Positions 1 to 10,730 are shown, counted from the stretch's first letter. The stretch: DNA of 64,000 nt from Rhineura floridana (GCF_030035675.1 NC_084499.1:21555953-21619952), one strand, 5' to 3'. Translations and numbers: made by a program. Notes: generated by a model from the sequence alone, not told the origin.

Positions 1-200
1 ACTGCAAAGAGTCTTCTCAGTGACAGACTCGCCTCCTTTCACACTGATTGGCTCCAATCAGCACAAGAAAGCATGTTGTTACCCCAGTGAGAAGCCTCTT
101 CTCAGTGGAAGGGCAGGATATAAATTTAATTAATGAAATAAATAAATAAATAAAAAGTAAGGGGTTTAAGACCACCTGTGACCCTAGATGACTACAACCC
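1..200 (+). repeat. Dispersed repeat A with NF-Y (CCAAT) palindrome
   Basis: First of three related copies in the window (the others at 13520 and, reversed, 18141). It carries CTGATTGGCT followed at once by CCAATCAG (44-61), an inverted CCAAT pair, and the shared AGTAAGGGGT...AAGACC block near 155-175. A LINE-type 3' tail (GGGCAGGATATAAATTTAAT then AAATA repeats, about 108-154) sits inside it. The copy is probably cut by the window edge. The family could be an old LTR or a DNA transposon; I cannot tell which. Confidence 0.55.
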
Positions 201-394
201 TGTGCACAAGTCTCCCAAATCCCTCTTCCCTGGAGCTGGTACCCCATTAATAAATTCCCCCCATCTCACACATGTACACATGGCTTAACCCCTTCCTCAC
301 CCACGTCCCCAGTCTACTTATCCAGGAGGGCACCTTATTTAGGTTGCAAGGATGAGGATGGTTTGATGCATCCTTGCCCGACCTGGTGCTGTCT

Positions 395-575
395 CCTGCC
401 TCCAGGCTGCGTGTCTCTGAATACCAGTTGCTGGGAATGACAACCAGGGAGTGGGCGCTTGCGCTCAGGTCCTGCTCGTGGGCTCCCCTTTGGGGCATCT
501 GGCTGGCCACGGTGAGATCAGGATGCTGGACTCAGTGGAGTCCCCTTTGGCCTGATCCAGCAGCCAGGCTCTTCT
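395..575 (+). mobile_element. CR1-type LINE 3' end fragment
   Basis: This matches the 3' end of a LINE found at several other places here (9268, 34167, 44170). Shared blocks are CTGAATACCAGTTGCTGG, CGCTCAGGTCCTGCT, GGGGCATCTGGCTGGCCAC, and the closing CTGGACT...TTTGGCCTGATCCAGCAG. Only the non-coding tail is present. Confidence 0.75.
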
Positions 576-1705
576 GACCAACTGGGCATTCATTACAGCT
601 GCAACGCAGCGAGGGTCACAAAAGGATGGGCACTTTGCCCCCCCCACGCTTTGCTCCTCCATCTGCTTTAACAAGTTGCACCCAGCAGCTTGCCTTGCAG
701 GGCAGCCTGCTGGGACCTTGCTTGTTTGCAGACCCAGCTGCTTTGCTCTCCAGGGAAGGAGAGCTTTGCTACCAACCTACTGCGGACAATAGCAAATGTT
801 CTTTCAATGAAGCATCGTGTGGCACAGATCTAGCCATTCACCAAACAGCATCCTTTGAAAAGAACCAATCAGGCACTTGGGCAGGTCTCTCCCTGACACA
901 CACCTGGGTGAACTATTACAGGAGGCAGGTTCAGGCTTGGCCTTCAGGGCTTCCCTGCGTTATCTCACAGGATCAGAGAACAGGGAAGGGAACGTACAGC
1001 CAGGCCCCTCCAGGGGAACAAGGCGCCTGCCAGCCAGCAGGATGGGAGGTGATGGATGATAGGAATCCAAATGAGCATTTTTTAAAGTGCAACACTGGAT
1101 GTGCCGACCGGTTTGCTAACACACCCCTTGCCTGACGCTGTAATTTCCAGGCCCTTTAAACAGGCACATGACGGTGAGCCATTAAAACATAATTGTTTTG
1201 CAGAAGGGCGTTGCCTCCCCAAAGGGCAGGTGTGTGTGCCTCTCCCACAGGGAGGAAACTTGAGGAGCCAGACAGGGAGAAGATGGAGGGTCGAGGGCAG
1301 GGTTGTTGCCCTCGCTGTTTTTGCCAGAAGCACAGGGGAGCAAGTCCTCCCCCTTTGGCCCCTGGCAAGTGACATGCTCTGAGAAGGGGTCGACACCAGC
1401 TGGGCATCGTGGGCCAGCAGGCACTACGTTGGTGGCACTAGGGTGTGTGGACTCAACTCCCAGAGAGATTTCTGGAGCCAGTGGAGTGGGAGGCGGAGGG
1501 GGGCTAAGTGGCATTCAAGTGTGGGAGAATTCAGCTTTAATTGTGAGCGCTTGCCCAGAAAAGCGACCCAAAAATGTTTTAAATAAAACAAATAAAATAA
1601 AGCTAGGCAGGCCTGTCCTCACTCAAAAGCTCATGCTCAGGAATTTAATCACTGGGACCAAATCAGGCACAAGCATCCATGGGCGGGAGGCTGTTGCTCT
1701 CCACA
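576..1705. other. No gene or repeat recognised
   Basis: This stretch has no reading frame with coding character and no repeat that I recognise. A short AT-richer block at about 1130-1205 (CTGTAATTTCCAGGCCC through CATAATTGTTTTGCAG) could be a small conserved element, but nothing in the sequence proves it. Confidence 0.4.
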
Positions 1706-1890
1706 GATAGAATCACAGAACAGTGGAGTTGGAAGGGGCCCAAAGGACATCAAGTCCAACCCCCTACTCGATGCAGGAATCCAAATTAAAGCATATCTGA
1801 CAGGTGGCTGCCTCTTGAACGTCTCCAGTGTTGGAGAGCCCACCACCTCCCTAGGTCATTGGTTCCATTGTCGTACCACTCTAACAGATG
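1706..1890 (-). mobile_element. CR1 LINE 3' end (bird/reptile CR1 type)
   Basis: The stretch GGAGTTGGAAGGGGCC...AAGTCCAACCCCCTACTCGATGCAGGAAT, then a block ending TTCCATTGTCGTACCACTCTAACAG, is the reverse complement of the classic reptile/bird CR1 3' end. The 3' terminus lies at the left, next to GATAGAATCACAGAA, a decayed ATTCTATG-type tail. It is 5'-truncated, as is usual for CR1. Confidence 0.85.
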
Positions 1891-1937
1891 AACCCTAATC
1901 CTCAAATTCCCAGCTTTCATTTTTAAAATAATAATAA

Positions 1938-1998
1938 TGCCATGATTGAACCTGGGACCTTCTGCATGCAAAGCAGGTGCTCTGCCACTGAGCTCTGA
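1938..1998 (-). mobile_element. tRNA-derived SINE head fragment
   Basis: TTGAACCTGGGACCTTCTGC followed by ATGCAAAGCAGGTGCTCTGCC and ACTGAGCTC is the reverse complement of the tRNA-like head (box B GGTTCAA, box A region GCTCAGTGG) of the SINE that recurs throughout this window. Only the head remains. Confidence 0.75.
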
Positions 1999-2361
1999 TC
2001 GGCAGAATGTCAACAGCTGGTGGAAGGAGATCCAGGTGAAAGGTGAGGAAGAGGAAATGTTATTTGAAAGCTGCATTTCCTGTTCCTGCACCTGCAAAGT
2101 GCCTCCGAAATACACAGTGAAAGTGACACATTCTTGTGCCTCCTTTGTCACTCGCTTATCTCACAAACACTGGAAAAGTCACGAGGTGGTGTTCAGCTGT
2201 CGCCCCCTCCATGTTAAGGTTTATGCCGCTGGTACCTAATTTTTTGGGTGCTTATTGCACATTTCACAACCTGATCAATCAGAAGGGAAAGTTTGTTCCA
2301 GAAACGGAAACTCTCATACACCTGTGAAGGAAACTTTGACAAAGAAAAAGCCTGATTCACC
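1999..2361. other. No gene recognised
   Basis: Mixed sequence with no coding signal. The right part (A-rich, AAAGAAAAAGCC) leads into the LINE fragment that follows. Confidence 0.4.
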
Positions 2362-2662
2362 AATAAAATATCTTTTTAAAAAAAAGCTTTTAAAACATAA
2401 CAAAAAGTTTAAAAACATCTTAAAAAGCAACTCCCAACCCAGACGCAGGGCTTGTTCAACGAGAAAGGTCTTCAGTAGGTGCCGAAAAGATAACAGAGAT
2501 GGTGCCTGTCTAATATCCAAAGTGTCAGTGCCACCACACTAAAGGTCCATTTCCTATGTTGTGAGGAATGGACCTCCTGATAAGATGGTATCTGCAGGAG
2601 GCCCTCACCTGCACAGCGCAGTGATTGCCTGGGTATAAAGGGGTAAGATGGTATTTCAGGTT
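2362..2662 (-). mobile_element. LINE 3' end (L2/CR1-like), ORF2 C-terminus
   Basis: Read on the minus strand this gives a decayed version of the ORF2 C-terminus seen in better form at 60208-60923: a block for ...LRSAGEGLLQIPSYQ..., then RTFSVAAPTLWNSLP-like sequence, then the LLSFRHLLKTFLVEQAL segment, and an A/T-rich 3' part. It is a 5'-truncated fossil copy. Confidence 0.8.
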
Positions 2663-3747
2663 CTGAGGGGGAAAATTGGAGGGGGGATTAATTAAGTTTA
2701 GCTTCAATGTGGTAGCTGGAGAGAAACAGCACTTCAGTTCACTGGGATTTACACTCCGTTTGGGGATCCTGCATCCATGTTCTGAGTCATAGAGCAGCTC
2801 TCAGTTAGCACAGGCTCTGACCTTAATGGGGCTGTGACCTGTAATGCCCTGTCCACCCAAGACCCCATCCCTCATTCACTTCCTCCACCTTTGATGCCTT
2901 CCTCTGGGCCTGCCTGGGGCTCAGATTGCATCAGGGGGTGTACCTGTTCCCTCTGCACAAAGAGAGCCTTTGTGTTTGCACATCTGGAATAGCCCAAAGC
3001 AACCATTTGCAACAGCTGGATGTCTCAGAGAGTACACTCAAAAAGGGAAGAGGCCAAGAGCAGGCAACACAAACTGTGTGCCCTCCCCCTCCCCCACTCT
3101 CTAAGCAGGACTCTGCAATCCAGAGCACTTTCCAGGCACCACGATCTGGAGGGCAAGATGGTGCAAAAAGTTAACTCAGGTGAGTGAGCCAAGGAGCAAA
3201 GTGTAGAGAAGAGGGGCGACCCTAGAAGTCTAAGGAGAAATATTCTCAATCCCCAAAGGGCAGTCAGCAAAGAAGGATTATGTGCAAAACCTAAGAAGCT
3301 GCCTTAGACCGAGTAGGACCAATGGTCCATCTGGCCACTGAACTTCGACCCTTTCCCCCCCCCCAAAAGCATTATACTAAGGCACAAATTCCTAGCACTA
3401 ATTTTATTTTTGTTGGGGTTGCCCCAAAAGCTTATGGGGGGAAGTGAGAGAAGCCAAGCTCTTAGATGACATTGGCTGGGGACAGCCTCTCCCTGACCCC
3501 TAAGACAAGTGGCGGAACCCAGGTTAGTCTGCCTTTGCTTGTTCTGTTATTTTGCAAGGTGATGCCAGACGCTGCCTGGGGGCATGTGGATGGTGGAAGA
3601 AGTCTTGCATCTAGAAGAGACTGTGCATCAGATGCGGCCTGGGGCCCATGCGCGCACACACACACCAGCCTGATGCCACACCGCCCTGCTGGCAGAGCTA
3701 CTTCGACAGAGCCTGTGCCTTAATCCTTCCCACATCACCCCCAAGGA
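2663..3747. other. Mostly unique; one SINE scrap
   Basis: There is no gene signal. At 3291-3340 (TAAGAAGCTGCCTTAGACCG, then AATGGTCCATCTGG) lies a scrap of the reverse-oriented tRNA SINE tail. The rest has no recognisable repeat. Confidence 0.45.
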
Positions 3748-4404
3748 GGGATGGAAAGATCTGTCAAGTTTGCGTCTTCCCGTTTTTCATTTTTCCAGTC
3801 TTAACTTCAGTTCAGTTCTCCACATTTCTGCAGCAATTTCATGAAAATTCACCAGCATTCTAGTGCAAATTTCTCCAAGTGAACACATATTTGTAGGAAG
3901 TTTTGATTAAGGTACAAAGTCTTTTCTTGTCATATAATGCATTTTGACATGTTATTTTCACTCACATATTCATTTTTGTGCACACTTTCCCTTTATCTAT
4001 GCAGTTTTGTAAATGTTGTTTGGCTGGAGAACTACATCGCAAAATGTGAATAAGTGCAAATTTCGAAGGACGGCCGTGTTTCGGTTCTCATATTGTTTAG
4101 GAAACTGCAAATGTGATCGATTTGGCTTGAACCTTCCCCTTTCAACAAGGCTTTTAGAGAGAGACCTTATCCCAGGCCTTATCTGTGTCTGTGTGGAAAT
4201 TGCTTCTTAAGATGTTTTTAAAGCTTTTTTAAAAATATGTTTTTAAAGATGTTTTGTTTTAATATATTTGAAGTCTGTTTTTGTGATGTTTTAGAGTGTT
4301 CTAGTGTTTTTGTTTGCCACCCTGAGCTCCTACTGGGAGGAAGGGCGGGATATAAATCTAATAAATAATAAATGCAAACTGAATCGAAATTCTCACCCAT
4401 CCCT
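3748..4404 (-). mobile_element. GGGATGG-family DNA-transposon-like element, copy 1
   Basis: It begins GGGATGGAAAGATCTGTCAA and ends AATTCTCACCCATCCCT, so the two ends are inverted repeats. The interior is AT-rich with an approximately 25-30 base repeating theme (TATGCATTTTTGT...CACTTTCCC). Eight other copies in the window share the order of blocks TTCACATTTCTGCAGCAA, CATGAAAATTC, AGTGCAAATTTCTCC and TTCGAAGGA. It codes for nothing, so it would be a non-autonomous (MITE-like) element. A LINE tail is inserted at 4133-4371. Confidence 0.7.
4133..4371 (+). mobile_element. LINE 3' tail nested in the MITE-like copy 1
   Basis: It starts CCCCTTTCAACAAGGCTTTT and ends in the common LINE 3' terminus GGGCGGGATATAAATCTAAT plus AAATAATAAA repeats. 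The flanking sequence resumes the host MITE exactly (GGCTTGAA left, ATGCAAACTGAATCG right), so the LINE is younger than the MITE-like copy. Confidence 0.75.
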
Positions 4405-5247
4405 ACCAATGAACTTTTCTTTTTTTGCTCTGTAAATGGCATGTGGCAGTTTATAAACACACTACTGTCATTATTACATTCGCAACAGAGACAGGGCTGT
4501 GGGGAAGATGGAAGCTGAGCGGGGGGGCTGGCTACAAAAGGGGGTGAAGGAGAAACTCGAAGAGGGGCCAGTCTGTCAGCAGAGGAAGACACCCGCAAAG
4601 GAGGAGACAGCTGGTCGTGTCGTGGATTTGTCCAAAACAACCACGGCACGGCCTGGTTAAAATTAGCCTTGGAGGATTACCGTTGTGGAGAAAATGCTCT
4701 CATTTACACAGTCCCTGGAATGACAACCTAAAAGTGCCACGGTCCAGCACATTGCGCACACTTCCTGATGGACGCCGTCCAACGCTGCAGAATACTGCCC
4801 CTTTTGAGAACCCGTCGGGGCGAGTTCATAATCAAAACGTTGTCTGTGTGACTCTGCAGAGATAATGCGTGGAAATATCTTTCTGTAGGGAGCTCACATC
4901 TGTTCTGGTTCAATCACCATCCTTCACTTGAGCAACAGAAAACGCCATTTCCTCACCACTTGCCAGAGAACAGAGCCTGACCTTTTCATTCCCACCAGAA
5001 TCTAGTCCTTCTCGCAGAAAACACACCGGTGTCCTTTCATTTTTTTACTTCTTTTTCTTCATTTTTTAAGGAGTTCTCCCATCTTGCATCCTGAAATGTC
5101 CATTTACTGGGTCCGCTGAAGTCAGCATACATTTGGAGGGCCAGGAATGAGATGAATGGGATGTTGAGGTGCAAAAAGTCACCACTGTCTTAATATTATT
5201 ATGGTCACCGTCACCACAAGCCTTTTAAAAACAGAGTTGATTGTTTG
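4405..5247. other. No gene; contains a 51-bp shared segment
   Basis: No coding signal. The only notable item is the short segment at 5071-5125 that recurs reversed at 11662-11712 (listed separately). Confidence 0.4.
5071..5125 (-). repeat. 51-bp segment shared with 11662-11712
   Basis: Reverse-complemented, this reads GACTTCAGCGGACCCAGTAA then ATGGACATTTCAGGATGCAA and GATGGGAGA. It matches 11662-11712 at about nine bases in ten by eye. It does not belong to any repeat family I recognise. Confidence 0.7.
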
Positions 5248-5545
5248 TGTTTATTTATTATTAAATTTATATCCCGCCCTTCCTCCAGGAGGGAGCCCAG
5301 GGCGGCAAAGGACAAGCGATAAAACATCTTTTAAAAAATCTTAAAAAACAATTCCAACACAGATGCAGGGTGGGGATAAAGATGTCCACTTGAAAGAGTT
5401 GTTGGAAGAGGAAGTATTTCAGCAGGGGCCAAAAAGACAACAGAGAAGAGGCCTGTCTAATATTTACGGGGAGGGAATTCCAACAGGTCAGTGCCACCAC
5501 ACTAAAGGCCCAATTGTTCAGTGTGGGAGGAAGTAGGTTCCACTG
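5248..5545 (-). mobile_element. LINE 3' end (L2/CR1-like)
   Basis: It starts with the LINE 3' terminus in reverse (TTTATTATTAAATTTATATC CCGCCCTTCCTCC) and continues through A-rich AAAACATCTTTTAAAA repeats into sequence encoding, on the minus strand, the ALTCWNSLPVNIRQASSLLS type C-terminal ORF2 motif. Same family as the element at 60208. Confidence 0.85.
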
Positions 5546-5754
5546 ATTTGAGTCTTGTTTCATGTTTGTACTGCAAGCCTGTGTCCTCTTTTTGTCCTCT
5601 GTTTTGGGGTGAATTTCCTCTTTCTCTCTCAGCAATACATAAATGGACACCCCATTCTGGTAGCACGTAAGTCAGAGGTTTCTGTTCACACGTACACATA
5701 CAGACCCCTCTCCATCCTCCCATCAAGGCAAGTGAGAGGCAATATCACAGTTCA

Positions 5755-5926
5755 GAGACATATTCCAGCTGGGCGAAAGCACTTTAGGATGGGGAGGAGC
5801 AAGACCAGTTGGGGCGTGGCCTGGAGAGAAGGGGTGTGGCCTAGGGAGCATCCTGGCACCTGGATAGAGAAGCCTGTAGGGCTACATTTCAGACCTAAGG
5901 GCTCAACTTTCCTCACCTCTGATCTA
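5755..5926 (-). repeat. hAT-like MITE fragment
   Basis: TTCCAGCTGGGCGAAAGCAC, GGCGTGGCCTGGAGAG, AGAAGCCTGTAGGGCTACAT and the closing TTCCTCACCTCTG match the element seen more fully at 36652-36881 and 39697-39985. The left end is missing. Confidence 0.5.
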
Positions 5927-6600
5927 GGCCAATGGCCGTGAGGCAGAACAGCTGTCTCCTCTAACACTTCCGGGCAGAGCTGGAACCAGCACAAAATACC
6001 CTGGCCAAGCAGCCAAGGAGGAAGCCACAGCTGATGGTGCTGAAAGGTGCTGAGAGGTCCAGCAGAACAAGCAGGAATTAAGCTCCTCCATGCAATATTT
6101 ATTTTTCATTCTGTGTATTACTTTGTTTGGGCACATGGTTTGAGAATAATGCATTTGCATGACAAAAAAATGCCCAAGCAGTTCCTGCATCTTGCAGCGT
6201 GTGAAACTTGGCTGCCCATTGTGGGGACGGGAGAAGACAGCCATGCCTCAAATGGCAATCCCACACACACACACTGGAATAATTGCCCAGCAAAGCTCCT
6301 CTGATTGTCTGACATGAATTATGGACACCTCCACGCCACCAAAGCTGTCAGTCGCCCTGACAGAAGGCTTTGCTCGGCCTTGCCAGCCGCTTCTGCCTTC
6401 CTCTGAGGCTCCCCTGGGACTGGAAGCCATGAGAACAGATCCTGAGAGCCACCATGCAGGATGGGCACACATGGATAGATCAGGGCCCATCTGCCTCTGC
6501 CGGAATGTCAGGACCAAGGACCAGCAAGGCAATTCTTGTGTGTGTGTGTGTGTGTATCTGCACCCTATATTTAAAGCACATTTAACGCACATTTAAAGCA
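5927..6600. other. No gene; (TG)n microsatellite at 6536-6555
   Basis: Unique-looking sequence with a ten-unit TG run at 6536-6555 and a short tandem of ATTTAAAGCACATTTAACGC at about 6570-6604. No coding signal is visible. Confidence 0.5.
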
Positions 6601-7221
6601 CAAATTTGATTCAGTTCCCATTTATGGGCAACCCTACCAAATCCACACTTCCAAAACAATACGCGAACTGAAACCAAGCCATCCTTCAAAATTCACACTT
6701 CTCCAAATTGTGTAGTACAGTTCTCCAACCACGTAATGTGTACACAAATGCATATTCTACGGTAAAGTGTGCCCTGAAGTGTTCATCTGTTTGTGAACAT
6801 AACATACACAATGCGTTACGTTAGGGGAAACCAGTTTGCAGAAATATATATATTTGGCAAAACTGCATACAAAAATATGTCCACTGGGAGAAATTTGTGC
6901 TAAGATGCTGATGAACTTTCGTGAGGACTTTTTTTAAAAAAGAAAAACTTAACGTAATATGGAAATGTGCAGAACTGAGCTTCAGATTGGGAAAATGAGA
7001 AACTGGCTGTGACGTCCGTTACGCTGCTGCCTCCGCTGCAAAAGTCGAAAGGGAATAACTTGTTTGTGTGACAGGTATACACTCAACACAGAGTTGTGGT
7101 TTGTTTTGTTGTTGTTCTCTCTCATCTATCTGTTTGTTTCTTATGTTACTGGCAGAAAACCAATACATATATTTTTAAAACAAAAAAAGGAAACTGAAAT
7201 TGGTAAGATTTGCCCATCCCT
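6601..7221 (+). mobile_element. GGGATGG-family element, copy 2 (with insertion)
   Basis: It runs from AATTTGATTCAGTTCCCATT to GATTTGCCCATCCCTA. The internal blocks match the other copies (TCCTTCAAAATTCACACTTC, GTGTACACAAATGCATATTC, TGAACTTTCGTGAGGA). Between GAGAAACTG (ending 7005) and GAAACTGAAATTGG (from 7190) lies about 184 bp that other copies lack, including CTGTGACGTCCGTTACGCTG; its origin is unknown. Confidence 0.7.
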
Positions 7222-7884
7222 AGTGAGGAGTAAGCTACAATTCCCCGGATGTGGGATGGAAACAGCCTGGATGATTCTGTTGCATCTCTGCCGCCCAGAA
7301 TGCAGGTGGGGTGAAGGTGCTGATGGCAGCAGGGAGGCTGGCCACATAGTCCAGATGGGCCTGGAAGAACTGAAGCCCTGGATTGGCTCTCACACCCACC
7401 AAAACCAGCTGGGAACGTTGCAGCTGGGAGAGAGAGCAGAGCTCTTGCATAAATCCATCACGAGCCACCTCCCTCCCCCCCCCCCCAGCCATGGCTTTTG
7501 TAACTGCCCAGGGACAAAATGCAGCCATGAATAAGGTAAAATGGGCACCCAGATCAAGTGGAAGCTGGTAGGCACATGGATGCCTTGCCATGTGGAGAAG
7601 CAGAGGACCCAGCTTGGCAGAAGCCTTTATGCACCTGTGCCTTCATTTTGAAAAGGAAACAAGTTACTAGCCATCATTGATCTGAAGGAAAAGCTCGAAG
7701 ATATGTGAGCACTTTCACAGATGTACTAGCTGGCTGCAACCTGGCAGTTAGAAGCAATGCGTTTAAACTACAGGAAGTTAGGTTTGGATTAAACATTCGG
7801 AGGAACTTAAAACTCATCAGCAAAGTTTAGTGGCCAAAAATGTTGCCTCGAGCAAAGGTAGCCAACATGATCCCCTCCAGATTA
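7222..7884. other. No gene or repeat recognised
   Basis: No coding signal. Contains a poly-C run near 7475-7487. The sequence looks unique. Confidence 0.4.
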
Positions 7885-8750
7885 GGGATGGAAGAGAAAT
7901 TTGTTTCAGTTCGCAATTAAAGCCGAATCTATCAAATTCGCACTTTATGAAACAATATGAAAACTGAAACTGGGCCATCCTTCGAAATTTGCACTTATCT
8001 GAATGTTGCAATGCAGTTTGCCAACCAAGCAATATCTACAAAAATGCATATTAGGGGAAAGTGTGCATAAAAATGAATATATGAGTGAAAACAACATGCA
8101 AACTTTACCTCATTTGCACTTTTTGAAACAACACTGCAAACCGTCATGTAGTCCTCCAAACTTTGCCCTTCTCCAGCCTTTGAAATGCCATTCTCCAGCC
8201 AAGTCATGAGTACAGAAGTGCATCTTTTAAGGGAAAGTGTGCAAAAAGAAAAGCACATATTAGTGAAAATAACATACAAAATCCATTATATGAGGGGAAA
8301 TTACTTTGCAGATTTATTTATGTATATATTTAAAACACGTATATACTGCTTAATCATTTTTATTTCTAAGCAGTGTACATAAAAACAAAACAAACTCAAA
8401 CTAAACAACAGAAGAATAAAATCATCATAAAACCAGACTTAAAAGCCAATCATTACCTTACAATGCCTGCTGGAACAAGAACCTTTTAGCCATACACCTG
8501 AAGTTCAAGGAAGTGGGTACCTATTTAATCTTATTTGGGAAACAGTTTCATAAGCTTGGGCCCTCTGCACTGAAAGCAAGGCATAAACGTCTTGCATCCA
8601 CAAATATATATAATGCATCCACAAATGTGTACATGATTAGGAGGAATTCACACTGACATGCCACTGAGTTTCCAGGAGGATCTGAGGTGGAAGGTGGAAA
8701 ACTGAACTTAAGGTTGGACAAATGAGAGAGACAAATCGGGACAGACAGAT
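7885..8750 (+). mobile_element. GGGATGG-family element, copy 3, split by a LINE
   Basis: It starts GGGATGGAAGAGAAATTTGT and follows the family as far as 8311, where a LINE fragment intervenes. From about 8605 the family resumes (AATGTGTACATGATTAGGAG, then GAACTTAAGGTTGGACAAAT) and fades near 8750. Within 7885-8311 the AAAATGCATATTAGGGGAAA unit and the block TGCACTTTTTGAAACAACA occur twice, so part of the element seems duplicated. Confidence 0.65.
8312..8605 (-). mobile_element. LINE 3' end fragment nested in copy 3
   Basis: It opens with the reversed LINE terminus (ATTTATTTATGTATATATTT, ATACTGCTTAATC) and ends near CACTGAAAGCAAGGCATAAA, typical of decayed reverse-oriented LINE C-terminal sequence (GCCCTCTGCACTGAAAG). 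Confidence 0.6.
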
Positions 8751-9267
8751 GTGACCACCCTCGGCTGCCCTTGCCTTCCCACTCTCTCCTGCAGGAAAAG
8801 GGGGTGCTGGTGTGGCTTTGACCCTCTCCCCAATGTGGCTGCAAACTCAAGAGGGGGGCAGGGCACTCCCCCCTTTTTTGTTGTTCTTCTCTTTTTTGTC
8901 TGGACAACAACAGATCCTTTTTCCATCAGAGACCTGGACCAGGCACTTTCCCACCACGCCTTTGGGGGGCTGTCGCGGCAAGACCATGGTCTGGGATTTC
9001 TCAGGCTGGAGCAGATGAAGGAAGCGCAGGAGGGGAGTTCCGTCAGAGAGACCTCCCGTGGGCCGTGTCGCTGGCGGCTCTCAGAGGAAGGACTTCAGCA
9101 GGGGCCAAACAGCTCTGGGGTGGGCGGGGAAGGAAAGGGAGGTGTGGGAGCCAGGAAGGCTGCAACAACAGCCAGGCAGAAAAATGCAGAGAAACCCCAG
9201 CCCTCTGACTCGGGGGGCTTAACCCCCAGCCTGGGGATCTTTCTGACAGGACAGAAGTGTGTCAAAT
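8751..9267. other. No host gene recognised
   Basis: A moderately GC-rich stretch with a 172-codon open frame on the plus strand (8751-9269). The frame has low-complexity composition, no recognisable domain and no splice or promoter context, so I do not call it a gene. Confidence 0.45.
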
Positions 9268-9720
9268 GATGTGTGGTGTGAAGAATGTAGACAGAGAAAA
9301 GTTTTTCTCCCTCTCTCACAACACTAGAACTCATCCAATGAAGCTCAATGTTGGAAGATTCAGGACAGACAAAGGAAGACCTTCCTCACCCGGCACAATT
9401 TGCTCCCACAGAAGAGGCAGCGATGGCCATCAGCTTGGGTGGCCGTGAAAGAGGAGTAGACAAAGTCATGGAGGAGGAGGAGGAGGAGGCTACCAATGGC
9501 TACTAGCCACAGTGACTATGCTCTTTCTCCTAGTCAAAGGCGGCATGGTTCTGAATGCCAGTTGCTGGGGACTGCAGGAGGGAGACTGCTCTTGCGCTCG
9601 GGTCCTGCTTGTGGGCTTCTTCCCATTTGGGGCATCTGGTGGGCCGCTGTGAGAACAGGAGGCTGGACTAGATGGGCCCCCTTTGGCCGGATCCAACAGC
9701 GAGGCCCTTCTTAGGTTCTT
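9268..9720 (+). mobile_element. CR1-type LINE 3' end (ORF2 C-terminus plus 3' UTR)
   Basis: It encodes in pieces VDREKFFSLSHN and MKLNVGRFRTDKGR, the conserved CR1-like ORF2 C-terminal block, then a degraded LDKVMEEEE part and the common 3' UTR (CCAGTTGCTGGGGACTGCAG ... CTGGACTAGATGGGCC). A GGA run at 9471-9489 expanded inside it. Confidence 0.85.
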
Positions 9721-10581
9721 AAGCATAAACCGAAACATGCACCTTGATCTCCAGCAAAATTTGGTCATGATATCTTACTAAGTGTCCAAACGCACAGGTA
9801 GCAAGCAAACAACTTTCCAAAATATATGGCAGGTAGTGGGGGAAGGCAGTGGCCAGGTGACTCATGTGTGCCTGCTCTGCCTGCTGTCCTGGTGCTGCTC
9901 ATGGTGGGGAATTTGAGGGGGGCTCCCCTCCTCTCCTCCCTCTACAGTCACTCTCTTCTCAGGACTCCTTGTCTTCAGACTGGGCTGACAGCCCTTGAAG
10001 GCAAAGATCCTTCCAACAGAGGACTGTCCTTTGACACATGGCCACCTTAAGGCAGTTGGCTGGGTCACCTCCCCCTAAATCTCATCCTGCTCATTCGTAC
10101 GTCCCCCTTCTCCAGGCCCGATCCACCTATCTCTCCAGCAGCAGGCCTCTCCTAAGGGAGTTGGGCTGCAAGGAGGGAGGTGTTGATTCAGCTGCTCGGT
10201 TTGTATCTCCAAAGTTCTGCTGCATTTAATAATAATCTTTCTTTTTTTTAAAAGGTGCCTGGGAAAGGAAATGGTTGTTAGGAGCAGATCTTGATGGCTC
10301 CAGCCAGCCCCCTCTTCTGGGAGATAAGAAATCCATGGCCGGCCTTCCTCCCGCAGTCAGAAGAGACTCAGACTAGCGAATGGCTGATGGTGCCTCTCTT
10401 TGGAATCAGGGAGAGGCTTTTAAAGGCTGGGCCGCCCATCCGGGAGGCAGTTCCACAGACAGTGAGGAGAAGCAGGCGTGCTTAATTTTACAATATAAAT
10501 AAATAAACAGGGGAGGCACAAAAAAGTAAAAGGGCCAAGAGGCAACTTGGTGTTGTGCCTTGACTTCCCTAGAAATGTGGC
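9721..10581. other. No gene or repeat recognised
   Basis: No coding signal. A short AATATAAATAAATAAAC at about 10490-10507 resembles a LINE or SINE tail remnant. Confidence 0.4.
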
Positions 10582-10730
10582 CCAGGATGGGCAACCTCTA
10601 GTTCCTTCCATATGTTGCAGGGCTCTGCCTCCCATCAACCCCTTTCGGCCATTGGTCCATGCTGGCTGCTGAGGCTGCTGGGAGTTGGAGTCCAACACTG
10701 CCTGGGGGGCCACAGATGTTCCCCCATCCC
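10582..10730 (+). mobile_element. hAT-like foldback MITE
   Basis: The left end CAGGATGGGCAACCTCTAG and right end ATGTTCCCCCATCCC are inverted, and the interior has CTGGCTGCTGAGGCTGCTGG GAGTTGGAGTCC. Other members are at 46960, 47584 and 61085. The arms pair through the CTCCCATCA / TGGGAGTTG theme. Confidence 0.7.

Noticed and set aside
6999-7196. GAAACTG at both sides of the 184-base insert as a target duplication
   Set aside because: The family itself contains GAGAAACTG followed closely by GAGAACTG, so the repeat may predate the insertion.
8751-9269. 172-codon plus-strand open frame
   Set aside because: Low-complexity composition, no domain, and it runs into a CR1-type LINE.
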